Positions 22,976 to 31,155 of a stretch of 64,000 nucleotides of DNA are shown here, one piece after another. The stretch lies in NCBI GenBank assembly GCA_029531795.1, contig JAPEIS010000006.1:186001-250000 (forward strand). Direction: 5' to 3'. The notes below the pieces were generated by a model. The model ran no database searches. It was given only the letters and a program-made list of their open reading frames with translations, and was not told the origin of the DNA. The translations under genes were made by a program, and so were the position numbers. Each line of letters starts with the position of its first letter. Position 1 is the stretch's first letter. Source of the DNA: Sclerotinia nivalis (taxonomy: Eukaryota > Ascomycota > Leotiomycetes > Helotiales > Sclerotiniaceae).

Positions 22976-25306
22976 TCAATCGGCAGGAGGAGGTTGCAAC
23001 TTCTCCCACTCAGTCTTCTGATAGAAATCTACAACATCTTCATCCATAGCAATTTGTTCCCTAGAATAACCCGTAACCGTAAGCCCTTCCAGCTTTGTTG
23101 CCCGTGAGAGAGCAACATATAATTGACCCGACTCAAAAATATCCTTCCTCGATACCTCTACATGTTCCATTGTCATACCCTGACTTTTATGAATCGACAA
23201 AGCCCAAGCTAGGATGAGCGGTATTTGAGTTCTACAAGCAAGGTATCTATCCTCTGCCGTTCCCATTAAACTTTCCGACGGAACTGGTGCGATTGCAGTC
23301 GTTTTTCCATCTGCAAACTTAACAACGGGTCTCCAAGGGTTCTTATCAGTAAAGCGATGCATTTGCGCTTTTCGCCATTCTGCATGGTCGCCCTGAATCA
23401 CCGCTTGCCAGTTTTCCGCATTCACGAACCCGACTATGGTACCCTGAGAACCATTCACCAAGCCAGATTTTTGCTCTTGATTGTGAAGTAAAACTACTTT
23501 CGCACCAACCTTTAGCTTCAACTTTCTTGGGAAACGATGATATTCTGAAATGGCGATTCTATATTCCTCCAACTTCTTGTTAATCTCGTACTGACGTAGA
23601 TCATCATGTTCCCTTCGATAGAGTTGACACGAGTCGTCATATGCCTCCCAGACCTTGACTTCTGATTGTATCAGGTCCAACTGAGAATTATTGAACGTGT
23701 CAACGTCAACCCGTTTTGACATGAGACGAATAGGAAAGGCATTGGGAGGAAGTTTCTTGGGACGAATCAAATCATGCCATTCTGCGTCGCTCAGATCAAC
23801 ACCATTGCGCACTTTATTTAAAAGAGCTTTGAACGTTTCATCTTTTTGTCGGTGAATTTGCTCTAACTTGACGTGTCTAAAATTGAGCTGTTCCCACACA
23901 GGGGCATTGAATGCCCATTTATCACCTGGCTTAAAGGAGATATTGTCTGGGCGGTCTTTACACAGGTCACTCTTACAAACACGATCAAAAACCCCAACCA
24001 TTTCAACCCCACATATCATACAATGCTCGAAAGGTTTTACTGGGGGAAGTTGATAAAAATCGCCCAGGAATATCACTTGAATACCCCCGAATGGTTTCGT
24101 GTTTTGCTTTACCGTTTGAAGAAGTAAATTGAGGCGCTCGATGAACTGGCTCTCAACCATTGAGATCTCTTCCAAGATAAGTACTTCAAGTGTCCTAAGA
24201 GCTTTGATTGTTTTTTTCTTTATCCTATCACGACCAAGAAGGTCCTTAAGAGGGCTTTTAAAAGAATCTGGTTTCCAACCCGCAACGGAATACGTGGTTC
24301 TTCCATTCAACGGCAGGGCCGCCAATCCAGTTGGGGCAGCAACCTGTACTTTGGGGATATCTGGGTCCTTATCCTGCAGCTTCTTCTTCAATTGTGCTAT
24401 GATTTGTAGCAATGTGACTGTTTTGCCAGATCCAGCAGCGCCTGTGAGAAAAATATTATCTCCACTCATTGCCATCTTAACCACTGTATTTTGCTCCGCA
24501 GTAAGTTCAACAGGCTTGGGAGCGTTTTCGCACGACGATGCAATATTGTCAAAAATATCATCAGAAAATTCGGATTTCGAATCTGGGATCTCCATATCAA
24601 GATTTAATGGCCGAGTATCGTCGTCAAGTTTTGTCTTCTTTAGTGCTGGAGCGATTTCTTCTTTGGATACAGAAAGGTTGTTGGACGAGGTCGTACGTTT
24701 CGGACTTTCTGTGAGGTCAATAAAGATCTTTTCAGTAGATATAGCACTGTCTTCTGTCTTGATGGGCGGAGAAGGATTTGGAGCAGCATCAAATTTGATG
24801 TCTACGGAAGATTCTCTATCTTCGTATTTTCTTTTTGAACCTACACGACCGTGAAGATAATTGTTGACAGCGGTGTGGTTTACAATCTTGGACCTATCTG
24901 TAAGATTATCCTCTAGTGTATTTTGTGGTGCGCCTTCATTTGGTGCTATGCCTTGAGATTTTAGCCACTCATTCCATGCTTTTTGAGCTTCATCGTGTGT
25001 CTCATAGCCTTTGAATTTGGCACCAGAAAAACCAGATGTAGATGTCTCACATTCCGCCCAGCCATCAAGGATTCCAGTTGTTCTACCTCGACATACTACA
25101 AAGTAGTTCTTGGGCGCCTTTCTACCCATAATGTGATCCGCTTCGAGCTGATATACATTCGGTTTGTATGATAGTTTGTATGATCGTTTGTATGATCGTT
25201 TGTATGATCGCTTGTATGCCGCAGTCAACCTAGCAGGATGCAGCTCCTTTGGGACAATATTCGTATTGTTGGATCCTATATATGCAGTAGATAACTTATT
25301 ACCCAT
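22976..25306 (-). CDS. PIF1-family DNA helicase with RNase H1-type N-domain, 776 aa
   Basis: Single uninterrupted frame. Residues about 67-114 form an RNase H1 N-terminal/viroplasmin-type domain (NYFVVCRGRTTGILDGW... FKGYETHDEAQKAW), which binds RNA:DNA hybrids in known members. A disordered linker follows, with a basic KRKY patch, a SUMO-acceptor-like IKTE (182-185) and a SUMO-interaction-like IFIDLT (194-199). The helicase begins at about 265. Walker A is GAAGSGKT (289-296); the Walker B region is LILEEIS; then come 'QVIFLGDFYQLPPV', 'HRQKDETF', 'GSQGTIVGF' and 'ALSIHKSQGMT...GQLYVALSRAT'. A C-x2-C-x11-C-x4-C insertion may bind zinc. All helicase motifs look intact. PIF1 helicases act in DNA replication, telomere and mitochondrial DNA upkeep, and on G4s or hybrids. 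The start at 25306 includes a 12-bp-repeat-encoded KRSY run; Met60 (25129) is an equally good start. Confidence 0.88.
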   Translation of the reverse strand: MGNKLSTAYIGSNNTNIVPKELHPARLTAAYKRSYKRSYKRSYKLSYKPNVYQLEADHIMGRKAPKNYFVVCRGRTTGILDGWAECETSTSGFSGAKFKGYETHDEAQKAWNEWLKSQGIAPNEGAPQNTLEDNLTDRSKIVNHTAVNNYLHGRVGSKRKYEDRESSVDIKFDAAPNPSPPIKTEDSAISTEKIFIDLTESPKRTTSSNNLSVSKEEIAPALKKTKLDDDTRPLNLDMEIPDSKSEFSDDIFDNIASSCENAPKPVELTAEQNTVVKMAMSGDNIFLTGAAGSGKTVTLLQIIAQLKKKLQDKDPDIPKVQVAAPTGLAALPLNGRTTYSVAGWKPDSFKSPLKDLLGRDRIKKKTIKALRTLEVLILEEISMVESQFIERLNLLLQTVKQNTKPFGGIQVIFLGDFYQLPPVKPFEHCMICGVEMVGVFDRVCKSDLCKDRPDNISFKPGDKWAFNAPVWEQLNFRHVKLEQIHRQKDETFKALLNKVRNGVDLSDAEWHDLIRPKKLPPNAFPIRLMSKRVDVDTFNNSQLDLIQSEVKVWEAYDDSCQLYRREHDDLRQYEINKKLEEYRIAISEYHRFPRKLKLKVGAKVVLLHNQEQKSGLVNGSQGTIVGFVNAENWQAVIQGDHAEWRKAQMHRFTDKNPWRPVVKFADGKTTAIAPVPSESLMGTAEDRYLACRTQIPLILAWALSIHKSQGMTMEHVEVSRKDIFESGQLYVALSRATKLEGLTVTGYSREQIAMDEDVVDFYQKTEWEKLQPPPAD
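25162..25219. repeat. 12-bp tandem repeat, about 4.8 copies, within the helicase N-terminus
   Basis: Unit gtttgtatgatc on the plus strand, with one variant first copy and a partial last copy. On the minus strand it is in frame and encodes repeated K-R-S-Y. It lies between the two candidate start codons of the PIF1-like helicase, so length changes would alter only the basic N-terminal extension. Confidence 0.85.
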
Positions 25307-26468
25307 GAAGAATAATCTAGTCGTCGGTATGTAGCAGACAATCTATCAGGTGGATAGGTAGATGAAAAGAACTCGGCGCAGTTGTAAAATATCTGGGTCT
25401 AATGGTGTCACATCAGGCATTGTATGGCGGATTCAAGAATGTATTTCCAAGTGACTCCGGTGCTGAGATGATCTTTGCTCTATTCATACACGGGTTAATG
25501 ATCGATTCGGAAGGTCGGTGTCGGGTCCTAGACAACTTCCTCGAGCCAAAGGTATCAGGAGAAGGTCTAGATTGTTCAAGATTAGATGATCAATTGTCAG
25601 CAAAATTTGATAAGAATAATGGCATACGTGTATGAATAGAGTAAATTGATAATCCGGTACTCCTGGTATGGTTCTCGGCCCTTGAAATCAAATAATGTAT
25701 GTATGTATGCTTGTTGGTGGAGATGTAGATGAATTTGTGGCTACCAAATGTATCCAATTCCAAATTCTATGGTAGAAAGAGATAGATAGCCTATCTCAGA
25801 TAGCCTTGTAGCGCCTTATTCAACCAATGTGAGGCTCTCCGGAACCCCTCCGGGAGTCCGTGCCCCCGAAAATACCCTGAAATAAATTGCTTCAACCCAA
25901 TATCCCAATACAATCCCGACTCATCCCAACTCATCCCAACTCATCCCACCTCACATTATCTACCTAATACCACTTCTACACCTATTTTGAATCCTCTTGC
26001 ATTCCTTACATGCATTAATATCAAATCATAACCAAAAGGAGGAAGTGAATTGTCTATTTTATTTTGGAGCTCCGGTAACTCATGTCCCTTATCGAGAATG
26101 TCACAGACACTGAAAAAGTGGATTTGCTATTATCTTGACCAACAGGACCTTCCTAGAGTTTCTTAGAGCTTCTTAGTATTCCAAATACTCTGAACTCATG
26201 GAGTTACATCCGTCACAATGTGGCTAATAACACCATCTCACAGGGTAGCTCTTACGCGCCAGTGACGTTACGGCGGGGTTCATAGTGGTTCATAGTGGTT
26301 CGCAGTGAGTAGTTAAGTATGGGACTTAACCCCTCCTTTCTTTCTTTTTTCATTATTTCACATCATCTCAACAGCTTCACATCACATCATCATATCATCT
26401 ATCATCATTCTATCAAACATATCTATCTATCCTCCAATTCTTAATATCCTACACACATAATCGCAATC
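25307..26468. other. Intergenic region, probable divergent promoters
   Basis: No gene is supported. It lies between the helicase (-) and peroxiredoxin (+) starts. It contains a 10-bp tandem repeat (unit tcatcccaac) at about 25921-25950 and the peroxiredoxin promoter elements listed separately. Confidence 0.45.
26263..26334 (+). promoter_or_regulatory. Candidate stress-response promoter elements of the peroxiredoxin gene
   Basis: A CRE-half-site TGACGT lies at 26263-26268. Three near-identical 10-bp units (ttcatagtgg, ttcatagtgg, ttcgcagtga) follow at 26279-26308. An STRE-type CCCCT lies at 26330-26334. These sit 135-205 bp before the peroxiredoxin ATG. CRE and STRE motifs are known targets of fungal Atf1/CREB and Msn2-type stress regulators; use here is inferred only from position. 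Confidence 0.3.
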
Positions 26469-27063
26469 ATGGTTAAGGTCGGAGATTCTATCCCAACTAT
26501 CGAGCTCGCTGAGGGCAACCCAGGCGCCAAGGTCAACATTGCTGCCGAGATTGGTGAAGGTTCCGGTATTATCATTGGTGTTCCAGCAGCTTTCAGTCCA
26601 ACATGCTCTGATTCCCATGTTCCTGGTTTCATCATGCACCCAAAGCTTGAGTCTGCAGGAAAAGTCTTTGTCGTATCTGTCAACGATGCTTTCGTGTAAG
26701 AACCTTTTACTCTAACCCCACATCCTTCACTTAGTCCGAATTTAACTGACCATCTTATCAACAGTATGAACGCATGGGGAAAATCCCTCGACGCAGACAA
26801 GAAGAGTGGTATTCGTTTCCTCGCCGATCAGGATGGTAGCTTCACCCGTTCTTGGGACCTCGAATTCGAAGCTGCACCATTGTTGGGCACAAACCGAAGC
26901 AAGAGATACGCAATCGTCATTGAGGGTGGTAAAGTTAAGAGTGTAAACATCGAGCCAGATAACATTGGTCACACTGGTATGTTTGGAAGGCTCTTCCTGT
27001 TCACAGACAATATGCTAACAACAACTTCCAGTTTCCGGCGCCGATAAGATTCTTGGAGAGTAA
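26469..27063 (+). CDS. Peroxiredoxin, Prx5/Asp f3-like, 156 aa
   Basis: Three exons: 26469-26695, 26765-26976, 27032-27063; both introns have canonical donors. The active-site segment 'AAFSPTCSDSHVPGF' matches the Prx5-type P-x3-T-x-x-C motif, with the peroxidatic Cys at 46. 'NRSKRYAIVIEGGKVKSVNIEP' is the conserved Arg-containing strand. Cys46 is the only cysteine, so the enzyme would work by a one-Cys mechanism with an external thiol. It reduces H2O2 and alkyl hydroperoxides. The C-terminus (LGE) has no peroxisomal SKL-type signal and there is no presequence, so a cytosolic location is likely. Relatives in moulds (Asp f3) are abundant stress proteins and allergens. Length is slightly below the usual 165-168. 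Confidence 0.92.
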
Positions 27064-27654
27064 GGATTGGATAATGAGGGGAATGATTTTGAATAACAGC
27101 TTATATGCCATATAGAAACACGGTCAAACATCGTGAAGGGAAACTTTGAATTTTGGATTTGATAGTTACAATCGAACTTTTTTTTCATAAGCTCAAAGAA
27201 CTTCATGTGTGAATGCTGAATGTTGATGTTTTTAAAGTGGCAGGAACTCGAAAGCCGAACGACCACCCTTACCTGTGCCCTACTGACCTTCAGGACTTCT
27301 CGTGTTCCATCTCAACTTCAGCACCTCGTTCCAATATCACTACATCGTCACACATATCAAAGCGTGCATGAAATACAATACCCTAGCCGATCTCAACATA
27401 GTGAATGAAACCAGAACTTCAGTATCAGCAAAGACAATGATATCACTTTATAAATTTAAATCGAATATCAAATATGTGATCACCTCCCAGCCAGCCACCA
27501 ACCATATAGCCTACCATCCGAGTACCTCTAAATGATCATCCAGCCTCGTTACTTGATGAAAATATAGCCTAGACGCCATCATCGTAAATAACGGCCGTGA
27601 GGTCTGGGATGATGTTCTTGCTGTGTTGAGGCGGTGCTGGATTTGGGATTTGTT

Positions 27655-27812
27655 GGGAGAGGAAGGAGATGGTATCTGGTGGGGAAGAAAGTACACTTGA
27701 CAATGGGAGGGGGTAGAAGAGGGTTGGAAGGGGAGGGGAAGAGGAAGAGGAGAAAAGGCTACAGGGGAGAAGGTGGGAGGAAGGGTGGGAGGAAAGGCGG
27801 GAGGAAAGCACA
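27655..27812. repeat. Polypurine, G-rich tract
   Basis: About 160 bases of nearly all G and A on the plus strand, with many runs of three to five G separated by short spacers, towards the end as near-repeats of gggtgggaggaaa. The frames crossing it on both strands are low-complexity (Gly/Arg/Lys or Pro/Ser/Leu) and not real proteins. Such tracts can form triplex or G-quadruplex structures. Confidence 0.7.
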
Positions 27813-28942
27813 AATATAAATGACCTACGAAACTGCCTGAATAGCGTTAATAGGTATTCCTGGTAGTGCCAGAATATCGGAGTGATTGGAGGTATTCATG
27901 TTCTTTTATATCTTGAGCTCGGTCTGTTTCTAGTGGAGACAAACTATTGGAAACAGTTCGTCTATAAGTTGTAGATACCGTACAGGAGATATCCACCGTT
28001 TGAGTCACGAGTGGACGGTTCGTTCACGGAATGCGGAAAGTTTAATATCCCTTGCAAATGAGATGTGGAGGAGGTATGTGCTTCGGGGAGATCTCGGTTT
28101 TAAGCTTACTTTAGCTATTCTAGTCTACAAGGTTATTTCAAAGTTAGATTTAACTTTTTGTAGTCCGACTTCTTCAGAAGGGCACTTCTAGAACCTTGAT
28201 AGTTACCTTCGTATGATGGCTATCAGAGTCTAGGCGGTCAGAACCCCTTCGTTCTCATTCGGGGAAACCTTTGCATAATGCGATATACGGGGCACTCCGT
28301 GTATTATTCAATCTAGAATTCGTTCACTTGAACTCTCTTATATGAACACACTGCACAGCAACTCTACTCTACTCCATATCTCCGTCGGTGATTATCTCGA
28401 GGTGCGGATTAATTGCGGAAAGCTTCTCGAACGGTGTGTGTCCGCATTTCAGCTAGTAATTTCTAACAATTCTTAAACTTTTGTAGATTAGTGATCGGTG
28501 TATCAGATATCATGTCAAGACCTCGAGAGAAGGTTCGGATGAAGATATACGGATAGAAATTTTGTGGTAAATACGCAGCACGGCAGTTTGTTTGAGAAAA
28601 CTCCATATATGAGCCAATGAAAAAATATGAATGATTAATAAGTACCAAAAAAACACAACCCCAGGGTGTTTCATGTCCTTCCTCATCGTTCCATTTCCCC
28701 TGAATTCATCTAAGAAATATCGGGAGGACCCACCCACTCGTTCATGGGTTCACCACTAATCCTCCCTACGGCAAGTAATCAACCCCAGATCGCCGAACCG
28801 GTGATTTATTACCTGCAGATGAAGTGGAACTCACAATGGATACCTTGTTTAATATACATTATATCATTTCGCCGTCCCCGAACTTCAACCCCTCTGGAAA
28901 AGTACAAATATGTTGATATTTCTCTATTTTCTAATAGTATTC

Positions 28943-28975
28943 CCATCCATCCATCCATCCATCCATCCATCCATC
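28943..28975. repeat. CCAT tetranucleotide microsatellite
   Basis: Eight perfect CCAT units, about 50 bp upstream of the start codon of the small secreted cysteine-rich protein, therefore probably in its promoter or 5' UTR. Confidence 0.9.
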
Positions 28976-29024
28976 TCATAACACCTGATCAATAATATAC
29001 ATAATCACCCCCCAAGAAATCAAA

Positions 29025-29536
29025 ATGCAGCTCCTCCAAACCATCGTCAGCATTGCTGCTTTCAGCACTCTCGCATCCGCAACCCTCCAACCCGCCACTT
29101 CAAACACAAAGGGCTTCTACCCTAAATCTCCAGCTTGCAAAGGTATACCTCCCTTCTCCTTCTCCCTCTCCCCAATTCCCTTCCTTCAATCCCCTACTAA
29201 CACCACCCAGCAACCAAAGTCTCATACGCCATCCAAGCCGCCGAATGCGCATACAACACCCGTGTAGCCGGCACCCAAACCTTCGCCGTCTTCGAACAAG
29301 TACACAAATATGATTCCGCCCACGGTGCTCCCTATGGAACTTGTTCCGCATACACCTGTACTGCGCCTACGAAGTCGCAGTTGACGTCTGAAGCTGATTA
29401 CTGGGTGTTTTACTGGGGTAATGAGGGAACTAGTAAGGGTGTTGGTTCAACCTGTATTAAGAGTCCTGTGGATGGTACTTGTGGGTGTGAGGACTCGGAT
29501 GGTAAGTTTATTTACAAGGGTACTTCCTGTAAATAG
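29025..29536 (+). CDS. Small secreted cysteine-rich protein, 147 aa
   Basis: Two exons: 29025-29142 and 29211-29536, with a 68-bp phase-1 intron with branch-like CTAAC and acceptor CAG. The predicted protein has a classical signal peptide (about residues 1-19, ending ASA). The mature part is about 127 residues with eight cysteines, one in exon 1 and seven in exon 2, including a C-G-C pair near the end, so four disulfides are possible. There is no transmembrane segment and no family that I recognise. A mature secreted, cysteine-rich protein of this size fits the effector-like class of plant-associated fungi, but that is inference from shape, not homology. A downstream GTAAGT in the last codons is too close to any acceptor to be an intron. 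Coding-strand composition switches from C-rich to G-rich in exon 2. Confidence 0.75.
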
Positions 29537-30606
29537 GGAGTTGGAGTCTTGATATGAAGGAGGGGATGTGATGCGATGTGTATCAGGATTGGTGATAAGC
29601 GATGAGTAGGGTTCTAATTTGTATATATTTTTGATTTATTAGCAGTCAATGGATTCTTGCTGCTTACCTGATTTCTCTTTTCGATCCCCCTACATCATTA
29701 ACACTAATACCTTATACTTGCTCTCCTTGATTGTTTTCCTTATATTAAAAGGTGTTTCAATCAAAAGTTTGATGTCTCATTTGTCCCACGTAATGGCCTT
29801 TTGGCCCCACTTTCCGTTAAGTATGTGGAACATACCAGCTGGAACACAAGACGGTAGAGTATTTATTAATATAATAGATATGGGATGAGTGAAATCTAGA
29901 TAGCAAGAATATTTCGATACTTCGATACGATAAGTACGATGTGAAAAGATGCTTCCCTTAATAACATATAACAAATGATGACCAGGAACCAGGAACATCA
30001 TCAACATCATCGCTTCATCCCGCCGACGTTTCACGCTAGAATCCTTGCATGACTTTTGATGCATGGTTTTTGTTGCACATCTAATCGATACAAGAGGTCC
30101 TTTGCTAGAAATCTTTGCCGATACTGCCTAATATGGTAAGACGTGGTGGAAAGTTTAAAGGGACACCATTCCTCTTTTATCTCCCGAGGATTCTGCGAGA
30201 GTGGATGGGAGGAATGCTTGTTTGGTTACTCTGGCTAGAAGCTTGGAGACGGAGACGGGATTGGTTCGATACTTTGAATTTCCGTTCACGTGTGGAAATA
30301 ATAATAATGCCTCATCTCATGGATCGATTGATCGGATTTTCAGATATTCCAATTTATGATTGAAAGAGCGTGGGAATTTGAAAGATTCCGAGGCCGAGCC
30401 CAACCCGAACCCGACCCCATTACCGGTCCGTATCCAAAGGGGGCCTAGTGTGAGTTCTTATGTGAGTTTTTTTGCGTTCGGGGTTGCTCGTTTGCGTATA
30501 CGGTGATGAAGTTGGATGTCAGTGAAGATGGGATGGGGTTCTTTCAAGTGCCATAAGGATCATGAAAGATGGAAGGGAGCGGAGTTTGCGGTATATCTGG
30601 AAAATA

Positions 30607-30965
30607 GCAAAATGCTATTTTCTGCCTCAGTTCTCCACATTCAGTATTAAGATTGGCGACCCTTGGATGAGGGACCAGTGTATGAACATAGCGTGGAAGT
30701 TTGGGCAGGGCAGTTGAAAATAGGGGGCCCCTGGAGTTGTCGTGGACCCCGTATTTTGAGGTGCGAGAAGGAATTTGTTGCACGTCGTCAAAATGTTACC
30801 CTCTTCCTTGGTGCTTCTAAATATAGTATCAAGAGTGACGATCTTGGGGCTTGGAAGGTGCTGTTTGAATTCTTGAGCCACGACTAGTAGCATCCCTCGC
30901 ATTGTCGAATCCATAGTTGAAGAGCGAAAGGAATTGTTGCACGTCTGATGAATGCTACCTTCTGG
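30607..30965. repeat. Diverged tandem repeats, about 160-185 bp period
   Basis: Three positions carry related text: about 30607 (caaaatgctattttctgcc), about 30789 (caaaatgttaccctcttcc) and about 30948 (gatgaatgctaccttctgg). The first two are each followed about 40 bases later by similar agtatYaagaNtggcgaYc blocks. The last two are preceded by gaaaggaatttgttgcacgt-like text. Found by eye; identity is perhaps 65-75 percent. Confidence 0.45.
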
Positions 30966-31046
30966 GTTTGTTTGTATGCATTTGGTTAGTAGTCACCTAG
31001 GTAAAGCTTAAGTTCTGAGTAAAGGGGCAAGAGTGGTCAATGGGGA

Positions 31047-31100
31047 CATCACCAGATTCCCCATGTCATCAGATGGTTTGATGGTGAGGATCTGGTGATG
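31047..31100. repeat. Inverted repeat (11-bp perfect arms)
   Basis: The arms catcaccagat (31047-31057) and atctggtgatg (31090-31100) are perfect reverse complements around a 32-base loop. The loop itself contains a shorter catca/tgatg pair. It could be a structured RNA element or a chance product of the neighbouring GAT-rich sequence. Confidence 0.5.
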
Positions 31101-31127
31101 GACCCGAGTGATGACGATGATGCTGGT

Positions 31128-31155
31128 GATGATGATGATGATGATGATGATGATG
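31128..31155. repeat. GAT trinucleotide microsatellite
   Basis: Nine perfect GAT units, not in a supported gene. Confidence 0.9.

Larger units (their letters stand above)
27064..29024. other. Intergenic region with a purine-rich tract and upstream region of the secreted-protein gene
   Basis: No gene is supported. It contains a strongly purine-biased tract at about 27655-27812 (listed separately) and the tetranucleotide repeat just before the small secreted protein. Confidence 0.5.
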
